Shown here in pieces: positions 56,343-64,000 of a DNA stretch of 64,000 nucleotides (position 1 is the stretch's first letter; each line of letters starts with the position of its first letter). Origin of the DNA: an uncultured Aquimarina sp. (GTDB lineage: Bacteria; Bacteroidota; Bacteroidia; Flavobacteriales; Flavobacteriaceae); contig CANLOW010000003.1 in assembly GCA_947493035.1 (NCBI GenBank), positions 62,001-126,000 on the forward strand, read 5' to 3'. The translations under genes were made by a program, and so were the position numbers. Under the pieces are notes generated by a model, which saw nothing but the letters and a program-made list of their open reading frames with translations, did no database searches and was not told where the DNA came from.

Positions 56343-56484
56343 ATGACCCATAAATTGTGAATTATATCAATTATGAGAACGAAAAAGAAAAGCTATCTTC
56401 ATGAAATATTTGCTTTATTTAGTAAATTTTTTCTAAGATATTTAGAAACTATTCATTCATAATACAAATTCTTACTAATCATAA

Positions 56485-56525
56485 AACTAGGCTGATATTA
56501 TTTACAATATCAGCCTAGTTTGTTT
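56485..56525 (+). terminator. Long perfect hairpin, probable terminator
   Basis: AACTAGGCTGATATT (56485-56499) pairs perfectly over 15 bases with AATATCAGCCTAGTT (56506-56520); TGTTT follows. It lies between the unknown secreted gene and the batA-like gene. Confidence 0.75.
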
Positions 56526-56562
56526 ATCTTCGAATTTAATTGAATTTGGAAACGCTATTTCT

Positions 56563-58464
56563 ATGCTATTTAGACATCCTAAGTTACTTTATGCACTCTT
56601 TGCATTACTAATTCCTATAATAATACACCTATTCAAACTTAGAAAATTTAAAAAAGTAGCTTTTACCAATGTAGCTTTCCTAGAAAAAGTAAAATTACAA
56701 TCTAGAAAAAGTGCTTTATTAAAAAAATGGTTAGTATTATTATCTAGACTAGCATTATTAGGTTGCATTATTTTTGCCTTTGCCAAACCATATTTTCCTG
56801 CTTCAAGCAATGAAACTAGACCGGATCATTATATATTCTATTTAGATAATTCTCATAGTATGCAAGCCGAAGGTAACAAAGGTGAACTTCTTCAACGGGC
56901 AATACAAGATTTAATTCCTGTGCTACAAGAAGAAAAGTCTTTTAGCCTATTTACCAATAATAATACTTGGGAAAACACCAATTTAGCAGATATTCAAAAT
57001 GAAATACTACAAATTGAATATACCAATGAACAATTACATCCTAATCAAATTGTTCTAAAAGCAAAAAAAATAGCAAAATCATTTAAAAACGCTCACATCA
57101 TTTGTATTTCTGATTTTCAAGATAAAAACAAAAAATACAATACTCTTTTAAATGCTTCTAATGGTGTTATACAACTTAAAGCAATTGATAGGAATAATAT
57201 TGCTATCGATAGTATTTGGTTAACTACAGATAAACGCGAAGAACTTAACATAGCTATTAGCAATCGAGGAAATCAAACGCAGACTACACTATCGGTATTT
57301 AATGATGATGAATTATTGGGTAGAAGCACTATTAATTTTGAATCGAACAACGTTATTAAGACCATTACACTACCTAAAAACAAAGCAATTATTGGTAAAG
57401 CAAGTATCATTGACAAAGGTCTGTCTTATGATAACCATTTCTTTTTTAGTATTAACCCCTCTTCACTAAGTAAAATTGTGAGTATCGGTACTAAAAATCA
57501 AACATTTTTAAATAAGATATACACCCCTGATCGTTTTCTATTTTCTACAATGCTTCCTTCTGCGATCAATTATGCTGAATTAACAAAAGCTAATACAATT
57601 ATCCTAAATGAAGTTGAACGAGTTGACAAATCATTAGAAAATTTACTTGTTCAATTCATTAAAAATAAAGGAACTCTTGTTGTAATTCCTTCAACAAATA
57701 GCCCTACTGAATTCGTTAAAACAATTAAAAATATCTCTGGTATTTCTATTGCTAAAACCGATAAAAATATAAAAAAGATAACGAATATCAATTTTAGTCA
57801 TCCTTCTTATAAAGGCGTTTTCACAAAAAGTATTGATAATTTTCAATATCCTGAAACAAAAAATTCAAGAGTTATCAATACTCCAAATGTGTTACTTCGT
57901 TATGAGGACAATCAAGTATTCTTAGGAAATAATGATCGAGTATTCATATTTGCTTCTTCATTACAACTAAAAAATTCTAATTTCTTGAACTCTCCGCTTG
58001 TAGTACCTACTTTCTATAAAATGGGATTGAAAGAATCAGAAAATCAATCGCTTAGTTATATTATTAATCAACCTAACGAATTTGTACTACCATTGACACT
58101 AGATCAAGATCAAGTGATTCAATTCAGTAGTATCAATGAAACCTTTATCCCTCTACAACAAGCATACACAGAACATTTAAAAATTAGCACAACCGAACTT
58201 CCAAAAAAATCAGGAAACTATGTTCTAAAAGATATGCAACAAAATACTATAAAGGGCTATAGTGTTAGCTACAACTATGATACAAGTGAAAGTAACCTGA
58301 CTTACACCACTATACCTGAAAGCAATCTTGTTTTTGATAATATACCTGACTATTTTTCTAGAGTAAAAGCTGGTTTCCAAACTACGGACTTATGGAAATG
58401 GTTTATTATTTTTGCGTTAATTTTTCTTTTAATTGAAATACTCTTATTAAAGTTTTTAAAATGA
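56563..58464 (+). CDS. BatA-domain (aerotolerance N-terminal) membrane protein
   Basis: The 633-residue protein starts with the BatA/N-terminal double membrane pattern: FRHPKLLYALFALLIPIIIH, LFKLRKFKKVAFTNVAFL, LLKKWLVLLSRLALLGCIIF. A vWA-like domain follows (HYIFYLDNSHSMQAEGNKGE; DNSHSM is a reduced MIDAS, lacking the DxSxS order), and a membrane segment at the very end (LWKWFIIFALIFLLIEILLL). Homologues are BatA-like proteins near moxR operons, but here it heads a housekeeping-like operon with a dihydroorotase-like gene (4-base overlap). Function unknown. Confidence 0.88.
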   Translation: MLFRHPKLLYALFALLIPIIIHLFKLRKFKKVAFTNVAFLEKVKLQSRKSALLKKWLVLLSRLALLGCIIFAFAKPYFPASSNETRPDHYIFYLDNSHSMQAEGNKGELLQRAIQDLIPVLQEEKSFSLFTNNNTWENTNLADIQNEILQIEYTNEQLHPNQIVLKAKKIAKSFKNAHIICISDFQDKNKKYNTLLNASNGVIQLKAIDRNNIAIDSIWLTTDKREELNIAISNRGNQTQTTLSVFNDDELLGRSTINFESNNVIKTITLPKNKAIIGKASIIDKGLSYDNHFFFSINPSSLSKIVSIGTKNQTFLNKIYTPDRFLFSTMLPSAINYAELTKANTIILNEVERVDKSLENLLVQFIKNKGTLVVIPSTNSPTEFVKTIKNISGISIAKTDKNIKKITNINFSHPSYKGVFTKSIDNFQYPETKNSRVINTPNVLLRYEDNQVFLGNNDRVFIFASSLQLKNSNFLNSPLVVPTFYKMGLKESENQSLSYIINQPNEFVLPLTLDQDQVIQFSSINETFIPLQQAYTEHLKISTTELPKKSGNYVLKDMQQNTIKGYSVSYNYDTSESNLTYTTIPESNLVFDNIPDYFSRVKAGFQTTDLWKWFIIFALIFLLIEILLLKFLK

Positions 58465-59717
58465 ATATCCTTATAAAATCCGCTTGTATTATCGATAGTA
58501 ATTCATCTTTTCATAAACAAACGGTAGATATTTTGATTAAAGATGGTTTTATCTCAAAAATCGATACTAATATCACTGATACAACAGCCAAAGAAATCTC
58601 TTTTGAAAATCTTCATGTATCTTCTGGATGGTTTGACCCTAGTATTGCCTTTGGTGAACCTGGATATGAAGAACGGGAAACACTATTAAATGGATTAAAA
58701 ACAGCTGCTCTAAGTGGATTTACACATATTGGCTTACAACCGAACACCAATCCAACAGTAGATAATTCAAGTACTGTTCATTATTTAAAAAACTACCCTC
58801 ATACTTATGCTACTCAAATCGAACCTATTGGAACTTTAACCACAAAGGGAGAAGGTGTTGATTTGGCTGAGCTTTTCGACATGAAACAATATGGAGCTAT
58901 TAGTTTCGGCGATTATAAAAAACCAATCAAGAACCCTAACCTTCTAAAGTTAGCATTGCAGTATACACAAAGTTTTAATGGATTAGTACAGTCGTTCCCG
59001 TTAGACATTAATGTAGCAGGGACAGCTTTCGTTAATGAAAGCCTAAACACTACTCAGTTAGGTTTTAAAGGAATTCCTAGCTTAGCTGAAGAACTTCAAA
59101 TTGCACGGGATCTTTATATTTTAGAATACACTAGCGGAAAACTACACATACCAACAATTTCAACTAAAAAAGCGGTTGCTTTAATAAAGGATGCTAAAGT
59201 CAAGGGCTTAAATATTTCTTGTAGTGTAGCTATACATCAATTATTATTTAGTGACAAGGATCTTGAAGCTTTTGATGCGAACTTCAAAGTAATGCCTCCT
59301 TTACGAAGTGAAGAGGATAGACTAGCACTAATTGAAGGGGTAAAAGATGGTACTATTGACATTATCACTTCTGATCATTGCCCAATAGATATCGAACACA
59401 AGAAAGTAGTAATGCATCAAGCAAAATTTGGAACCATTGGTTTAGAAAGTGCTTTTGGTGTTTTAAGAACACTTTTTGATACTGAATTAATTATTGAAAA
59501 GCTAAATGCTGGAAAATCAATTTTTGACATAGAAAACCCTCCAATTTCTGAGGGAAGCACTGCAAATATTACATTATTTAACCCTGAAGGGAATCATACT
59601 TTTTCATTATCAGATATCATTTCCACTTCTAAAAACTCCGTCTTTTTAGGTAATACACTAAAAGGAAATGTGTACGGAACAGTCTCCAAATCAAATATGA
59701 CATTAAAATCTATTTAA
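58461..59717 (+). CDS. pyrC: Dihydroorotase-like amidohydrolase without the HxH metal site
   Basis: The 418-residue protein has the dihydroorotase layout: SSGWFDPSIAFGEPGYEERE, GFTHIGLQPNTNPTVDNSST, PLRSEEDRLALIEGVKDGTI, IITSDHCPIDIEHKKV, and the C-terminal beta part. In active enzymes the first segment reads 'D-x-H-x-H-x-R-x-P-G'; here the two His are Ser61 and Ala63 and the Arg is Gly65. The Zn site is therefore incomplete. The gene may encode a non-catalytic partner, as reported for dihydroorotase-like subunits of aspartate transcarbamoylase in some bacteria. Annotation pipelines will call it dihydroorotase; I doubt the activity. Confidence 0.85.
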   Translation: MNILIKSACIIDSNSSFHKQTVDILIKDGFISKIDTNITDTTAKEISFENLHVSSGWFDPSIAFGEPGYEERETLLNGLKTAALSGFTHIGLQPNTNPTVDNSSTVHYLKNYPHTYATQIEPIGTLTTKGEGVDLAELFDMKQYGAISFGDYKKPIKNPNLLKLALQYTQSFNGLVQSFPLDINVAGTAFVNESLNTTQLGFKGIPSLAEELQIARDLYILEYTSGKLHIPTISTKKAVALIKDAKVKGLNISCSVAIHQLLFSDKDLEAFDANFKVMPPLRSEEDRLALIEGVKDGTIDIITSDHCPIDIEHKKVVMHQAKFGTIGLESAFGVLRTLFDTELIIEKLNAGKSIFDIENPPISEGSTANITLFNPEGNHTFSLSDIISTSKNSVFLGNTLKGNVYGTVSKSNMTLKSI

Positions 59718-59721
59718 AATT

Positions 59722-60048
59722 ATGTCCACACTTTCAAAAGATGCTAAAATAAGTGCCATCGCATGTTATTTCACCTTCATTGGTTGGATCATTGCATTTT
59801 TCATTAATCTAGATGAAAAAAATAAATTTGCTAATTTCCATTTACGTCAGTCGTTAGGCATACAAACATTATTTTACGCCACTGGAGCGCTTTTAGGACT
59901 AACAACGTCTCAATATGCTGGATATGGTTTTCTTCTTTGCTTTTTAATACTTTGGGGATTTGCTGTAGGTACAGCTGTTCAAAATCAAATGAAACCAGTA
60001 CCTCTTGTAGGAAACCTATTTCAAAAAATATTCAAATTCATCAAATAA
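59722..60048 (+). CDS. DUF4870-type small membrane protein
   Basis: The 108-residue protein has three membrane segments (AIACYFTFIGWIIAFFIN; LGIQTLFYATGALLGL; YGFLLCFLILWGFAVGTAV). The loop NKFANFHLRQSLGIQ is the family mark. Function unknown. It lies 4 bases after the dihydroorotase-like gene and 1 base ahead of the esterase gene. Confidence 0.75.
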   Translation: MSTLSKDAKISAIACYFTFIGWIIAFFINLDEKNKFANFHLRQSLGIQTLFYATGALLGLTTSQYAGYGFLLCFLILWGFAVGTAVQNQMKPVPLVGNLFQKIFKFIK

Positions 60049-60049
60049 T

Positions 60050-60709
60050 ATGATCGATTTATCATTATACCATATTTTACAAAAACCTAAAACAAGTACT
60101 AATGATAAAGCTCCTGCCCTATTTCTATTTCATGGGTATGGAAGTGATGAAAATGATTTATTCAGCTTTGCTAGTGAATTACCTGAGGAATTATTTATTA
60201 TTTCAGTAAGAGCACCACGTCCTATGCAACCATATGGAAATGCATGGTACACTATCCATTGGGATAATGCCACCAGTGGAAAATTTAACGATATCCCTGA
60301 AGCTATAGAATCACGTGATTTAATAGCCAAATTTATATTAGAAGCTACCGAAACCTATCAACTTGACCCTAACAATATTTCATTATTAGGATTTTCACAA
60401 GGTTGTATTTTAAGTTTAGCTGTTGCACTATCATACTCCAATTTAGCCAAAAACATCATTGGACTTAGCGGATATCTAGATCCAGAAATGTTACAAGCCG
60501 GTTACGAACAACTAGATTTATCTTCCCTGAACGTATTTTTATCCCATGGAACTGTAGATCAGGTTATCCCTATAGAATGGGCACAAAAAACAGCCCCTTT
60601 TCTATCAAAGTTAGGTATTGATACAAAATTAAATGAATATCCTGTTGGACATGGTGTAGCTCCTCAAAATTTTTATGATTTAAAAAACTGGTTAATCGAA
60701 CATATCTAA
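60050..60709 (+). CDS. Phospholipase/carboxylesterase family alpha/beta hydrolase
   Basis: The 219-residue cytoplasmic enzyme has the oxyanion segment LFLFHGYGSDENDLFSFA, the nucleophile elbow GFSQGC, the acid in LSHGTVDQVIP and the His in YPVGHGVAPQNF. This is the acyl-protein-thioesterase/YpfH type, which cleaves medium-chain esters. No signal peptide. It is separated from its neighbours by a single base on either side. Confidence 0.9.
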   Translation: MIDLSLYHILQKPKTSTNDKAPALFLFHGYGSDENDLFSFASELPEELFIISVRAPRPMQPYGNAWYTIHWDNATSGKFNDIPEAIESRDLIAKFILEATETYQLDPNNISLLGFSQGCILSLAVALSYSNLAKNIIGLSGYLDPEMLQAGYEQLDLSSLNVFLSHGTVDQVIPIEWAQKTAPFLSKLGIDTKLNEYPVGHGVAPQNFYDLKNWLIEHI

Positions 60710-60710
60710 T

Positions 60711-61307
60711 ATGAATTGGCTCTATATTCTAGATTTAATAGGAACTTTCGTTTTCGCCATAAGTGGTGTGCTAACAGCTATTCAAAAAAAATTTGATGTA
60801 GTGGGTTCTATTATAATCGGCTTAGTTACAGCCGTAGGAGGTGGAACTCTGAGGGATGTCCTTATTGGCAAAACCCCTGTTGGTTGGATGCAAGATCTCA
60901 ACTATTTTTATGCTATCCTTATGGCCGTTATACTTTCTTATTTATTCGAAAAAAATATAATTAAGTGGACTAAAGGTATGTTCATATTTGACACTATTGG
61001 TATTGGTGTTTTTACTATACTTGGAATTCAAAAAACGTTAACAACAGATCTAGGTCTACCAATTGTCTTATTTATGGGAGTTGTTTCTGCAGTTTTTGGC
61101 GGAGTAACCCGTGATGTATTAACCAATAAAGTTCCGTTAATATTTAGAAAAGAAATTTATGCATCTGCTTGCCTTTTAGGAGGTATTGTATTTGTGTCAT
61201 TAGAATATTTCAACTTGCCGACAAATTTCAATGCTATATGTTGCATGGCAATCATTAGTATTATCCGCTACGAAGCAGTAAAACGCCAGTGGTCATTACA
61301 TTTCTAA
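60711..61307 (+). CDS. TRIC-family cation channel protein (YicG type)
   Basis: The 198-residue inner-membrane protein has about six to seven membrane segments in two inverted repeats. Each repeat holds the glycine-rich motif: GLVTAVGGGTLRDVLIGKTP and GVVSAVFGGVTRDVLTNKVP. These are the TRIC pore motifs. Bacterial members probably conduct monovalent cations. It is the last gene of the batA-like operon. Confidence 0.92.
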   Translation: MNWLYILDLIGTFVFAISGVLTAIQKKFDVVGSIIIGLVTAVGGGTLRDVLIGKTPVGWMQDLNYFYAILMAVILSYLFEKNIIKWTKGMFIFDTIGIGVFTILGIQKTLTTDLGLPIVLFMGVVSAVFGGVTRDVLTNKVPLIFRKEIYASACLLGGIVFVSLEYFNLPTNFNAICCMAIISIIRYEAVKRQWSLHF

Positions 61308-61429
61308 ATTTACTCTTCAAAATCAACACTTTACATAATTAGTATCTAATTAATGCTTATCTTCAAAGAGCAATAAACATACTTCAATATTAATCTTAAA
61401 ATTTTATAATAATTTTAAAGATTAATTAC

Positions 61430-61450
61430 TATGCATGCATAATATTTTTG
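61430..61450 (+). promoter_or_regulatory. Operator-like palindrome and -7 element ahead of the MarR gene
   Basis: TATGCATGCATA (61430-61441) is a perfect 12-base palindrome. TATTTTTG (61443-61450), matching TAnnTTTG, follows directly. A repressor bound there would cover the promoter, so autoregulation by the MarR protein is likely. Confidence 0.55.
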
Positions 61451-61475
61451 TTATTTTTATAAAAATAATTTTTTA

Positions 61476-61931
61476 ATGAACGATGTTACGATTGACTATT
61501 GGTTAAGGTCAACATGGATGGCAGTCTCTAAAATGTATAATGAAGAGGCACAAAAGAAAGGCAGTACTATGGCTACTGGATTTGCTTTAATTAGTATAGA
61601 TCCTGAAGCTGGCACACCATCTACAGCTTTGGGTCCTAAAATGGGTATGGAAGCTACTAGCTTATCCAGAACCTTAAAGAATATGGAAGAAAAAGGCTTA
61701 ATAGTACGTAAGCCTAACCCTGAAGATGGTAGAAGTGTACTAATTTGTCTTACAGATTTTGGTGTTGAAATGCGAGAATATTCGAAAGAAGTCGTTTTTA
61801 AGTTCGATGAAGCCATTCGTAATACTATAGCACCTGAAAAATTAGAAGTCTTTATTGAGGTTTTTCAAATCATTAATGATCTTGTTTCCAATAAAAAGAT
61901 ATATAAACAACAAAAAAATAGCTTAATTTAA
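61476..61931 (+). CDS. MarR family transcriptional regulator
   Basis: The 151-residue regulator has helices TIDYWLRSTWMAVSKMYNEE for dimerisation, the recognition part MGMEATSLSRTLKNMEEKGL, and the wing VRKPNPEDGRSVLICLTDFG. It lies 8 bases ahead of the beta-oxidation gene. MarR proteins of this context sense acyl-CoA and repress fatty-acid oxidation genes in other bacteria (FadR/PsrA are of the TetR kind, so the ligand is only a guess). Confidence 0.92.
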   Translation: MNDVTIDYWLRSTWMAVSKMYNEEAQKKGSTMATGFALISIDPEAGTPSTALGPKMGMEATSLSRTLKNMEEKGLIVRKPNPEDGRSVLICLTDFGVEMREYSKEVVFKFDEAIRNTIAPEKLEVFIEVFQIINDLVSNKKIYKQQKNSLI

Positions 61932-61939
61932 AATCAATC

Positions 61940-64000
61940 ATGCCAATGAAACGAGTCATAAAGAAAGTTGCAGTCATCGGTTCAGGAATCATGGGTTCTG
62001 GAATCGCTTGCCATTTTGCAAATATTGGTGTTGAGGTTTTACTGCTCGATATTGTTCCTAGGGAACTCAACGAGAAAGAGCAAGCCAAAGGCCTTACGCT
62101 AAAAGATAAAGTGGTTAGAAATCGTTTAGTCAATGGGGCTTTGCAAAAAGCACTAAAGAGTAAACCCTCCCCTATTTACAATCAAGAATTTGCTTCTAGG
62201 ATTACGACAGGTAATTTAGAAGACGATATATCTAAGATTGGTGAAGCAGAATGGATTATCGAAGTTGTTGTAGAACGGTTGGATATCAAGAAAAAAGTAT
62301 TCGAAAATCTTGAAAAATATAGAACCCCTGGCACGCTAATTACTAGTAATACATCAGGTATTCCTATAAAATTTATGAGTGAAGGACGAAGTGATGATTT
62401 TCAAAAACACTTTTGCGGAACACACTTCTTTAACCCTGCTCGATATTTAAAATTATTTGAAATCATTCCTGGTCCAAAAACAGACCAAACAGTTTTAGAT
62501 TTTTTAAATAATTATGGCGATCAGTATCTTGGAAAAACTTCTGTTATAGCCAAAGACACACCTGCGTTTATTGGGAATCGTATTGGAATCTTTAGCATTC
62601 AAAGTTTATTTCATACCGTAAAAGATATGAATTTGACTGTAGAAGAAGTAGATAAATTGACAGGACCTGTTATTGGACGTCCTAAATCTGCCACTTTTAG
62701 AACGGTAGATGTAGTTGGCTTAGATACCTTAGTACATGTTGCCAATGGTATTTCAGAAAACTGTCCTAATGATGAACGTCACGAATTGTTTGCTTTACCC
62801 GATTTCGTCAATACATTGATGGAAAACAAGTGGCTGGGAAGTAAAACTGGTCAAGGATTCTATAAGAAGACCAAAAATGCCGAAGGGAAAACAGAAATTC
62901 TATCATTAGATCTTAATACACTTGAGTATCGTTCTAAGAAACGTGCATCATTTGCAACTTTAGAACTTACGAAAACGATTGATAAAGTAGTTAACCGTTT
63001 TAAAGTATTGGTTGGAGGAAAAGATAAAGCTGGTGAATTCTACCGTAAAAGCTTTGCTGACTTATTTTCATATGTTTCTTTTCGTATTCCTGAAATTACA
63101 GATTCCCTTTACAAAATTGATGATGCAATGAAGGCCGGTTTTGGTTGGGAGCACGGCCCTTTCCAAATTTGGGATGCCATTGGTGTTGAAAAAGGATTAA
63201 AATTGATCGAAGATGCTAATTTAAAAGTAGCCGATTGGGTTACTGAAATGATTGCGTCTGGTAGTGAAAGTTTTTATACCGTAAAAGAAGGTGCCACATT
63301 TGTATATGATATTCCTTCTAAAACGCAACTAAAAAAGCCTGGACAGGATGCTTTTATTATCCTAGACAATATCCGCAAGACTAATGAAGTTTTCAAAAAT
63401 TCTGGAGTTGTCGTTGAAGATATTGGAGATGGAATTCTTAATGTAGAATTTCAATCTAAAATGAATACTATTGGTGGTGATGTCCTCGCAGGTATTAATA
63501 AAGCGATTGATTTAGCTGAAAAAGAACATCAAGGTATTGTTGTTGGAAATCAAGCGTCAAATTTCTCTGTTGGTGCTAACCTTGCCATGATTTTCATGAT
63601 GGCAGTTGAGCAAGAATATGATGAATTAAACATGGCTATCAAGTACTTCCAAGATACGATGATGCGCTTACGTTATTCTTCGATTCCGACCATAGCTGCT
63701 CCTCATGGAATGACCTTTGGTGGAGGATGCGAACTGTCATTACATGCAGACAAAGTAGTCGCAGCAGCAGAAACTTATATAGGCTTAGTTGAATTTGGTG
63801 TTGGTGTCATCCCTGGTGGTGGTGGTTCTAAAGAAATGGCATTACGTGCTAGTGATAGTTTCCGAAAAGGAGATGTAGAATTAAATATTCTCCAAGAAAA
63901 TTTCTTAACCATTGGTATGGCCAAAGTATCCACTTCTGCTTATGAAGCTTTTGATACTGGAATTTTCCAAAAACACAAAGATGTAGTTGTTGTAAATAAA
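61940..64000 (+). CDS. FadN-type 3-hydroxyacyl-CoA dehydrogenase/enoyl-CoA hydratase (partial)
   Basis: The frame is open from the ATG at 61940 to the window end (687 codons). It starts with VAVIGSGIMGSGIACHFANI, the NAD fold of 3-hydroxyacyl-CoA dehydrogenase, with FCGTHFFNPARYLKLFEIIP and AKDTPAFIGNRIGIFS further on. From about residue 500 an enoyl-CoA hydratase domain follows, with GGGCELSLHADKVVAAAETY and GVGVIPGGGGSKEMALRA. The dehydrogenase-first order is that of B. subtilis FadN, the reverse of FadB. It acts in fatty-acid beta-oxidation. The MarR gene precedes it; a thiolase gene would be expected beyond the edge. Confidence 0.93.
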   Translation, partial: MPMKRVIKKVAVIGSGIMGSGIACHFANIGVEVLLLDIVPRELNEKEQAKGLTLKDKVVRNRLVNGALQKALKSKPSPIYNQEFASRITTGNLEDDISKIGEAEWIIEVVVERLDIKKKVFENLEKYRTPGTLITSNTSGIPIKFMSEGRSDDFQKHFCGTHFFNPARYLKLFEIIPGPKTDQTVLDFLNNYGDQYLGKTSVIAKDTPAFIGNRIGIFSIQSLFHTVKDMNLTVEEVDKLTGPVIGRPKSATFRTVDVVGLDTLVHVANGISENCPNDERHELFALPDFVNTLMENKWLGSKTGQGFYKKTKNAEGKTEILSLDLNTLEYRSKKRASFATLELTKTIDKVVNRFKVLVGGKDKAGEFYRKSFADLFSYVSFRIPEITDSLYKIDDAMKAGFGWEHGPFQIWDAIGVEKGLKLIEDANLKVADWVTEMIASGSESFYTVKEGATFVYDIPSKTQLKKPGQDAFIILDNIRKTNEVFKNSGVVVEDIGDGILNVEFQSKMNTIGGDVLAGINKAIDLAEKEHQGIVVGNQASNFSVGANLAMIFMMAVEQEYDELNMAIKYFQDTMMRLRYSSIPTIAAPHGMTFGGGCELSLHADKVVAAAETYIGLVEFGVGVIPGGGGSKEMALRASDSFRKGDVELNILQENFLTIGMAKVSTSAYEAFDTGIFQKHKDVVVVNK

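Noticed and set aside
56373..56462. 29-codon frame (MRTKKKSYLHEIFALFSKFF start)
   Set aside because: It could encode a basic amphipathic peptide, but length and lack of promoter give no real support.
56563..60709. BatA-like gene plus downstream genes as a Bat/MoxR stress operon
   Set aside because: No moxR, batB-E or DUF58 gene is present; the neighbours are a dihydroorotase-like protein, DUF4870 and an esterase.
1..64000. CRISPR arrays, tRNA or rRNA genes, prophage or conjugative modules
   Set aside because: No evenly spaced direct repeats, no tRNA T-loop sequences in a cloverleaf setting, no rRNA segments and no phage or relaxase genes were found by reading.

Overview
The window is AT-rich chromosomal DNA from a member of the Bacteroidota, almost certainly a marine-type Flavobacteriaceae. 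The evidence is the type IX secretion (T9SS) genes (PorQ, PorP/SprF, a PorE-like OmpA protein, type A and type B sorting tails), a TonB receptor/DUF4249 pair, DUF1800/DUF1501, DUF6095, the tamB-tsaD-rsmE order, a fused MoaC-MoaB, and several promoters of the Bacteroidota form TTG-N16..21-TAnnTTTG. No rRNA, tRNA or CRISPR array was seen. The start lies inside a short-chain dehydrogenase gene and the end inside a fatty-acid oxidation gene.

Region by region. 1-6020 is a patchy accessory zone: small single-gene units separated by three related long imperfect palindromes, a Crp/Fnr regulator beside a secreted esterase broken at an A8 run, a methyltransferase, an IS30 transposase with a 3' frameshift, a decayed lipoprotein gene and a SUKH (SMI1/KNR4) protein. 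6150-9338 holds the secreted DUF1501/DUF1800 pair. 9452-17513 is a T9SS block on the minus strand: porQ, cmk, a large type B sorting-tail surface protein with Cys-bracketed repeats, its PorP/SprF partner and a PorE-like OmpA protein. 17625-22303 has a TonB receptor with its DUF4249 lipoprotein and two membrane proteins. 22655-23425 encodes a secreted protein with a caspase-like His/Cys pair, surrounded by intergenic repeats. 23571-27942 is a sugar-acid operon (MFS carrier, galactonate-type dehydratase, KDG-type kinase, KDPG-type aldolase).

28130-41028 is mostly housekeeping (rsmB, gyrA, clpC) with a FAD oxidoreductase, a 55-residue membrane protein with its own promoter and terminator, a PRMT-like methyltransferase, a retropepsin-PDZ protease and a BamA/TamA-type barrel. 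41421-42956 holds two tandem secreted proteins with almost the same T9SS tail. 43116-46645 is a compact molybdopterin operon under a ModE-type DNA-binding protein. 46655-54350 is tamB, tsaD, rsmE, fumC. 54497-61307 has an aldo/keto reductase, an unknown secreted protein and a tight operon batA-like, dihydroorotase-like (metal-binding HxH lost), DUF4870, esterase, TRIC channel. 61476-64000 is a MarR regulator followed by a FadN-type beta-oxidation enzyme.

The strongest leads for something new are the palindromic cassette-like spacers at 493-4151, the caspase-like secreted protein, the Tat-plus-T9SS DUF1501 protein and the tandem mini-plug protein. No complete undescribed defence or mobile system is evident.
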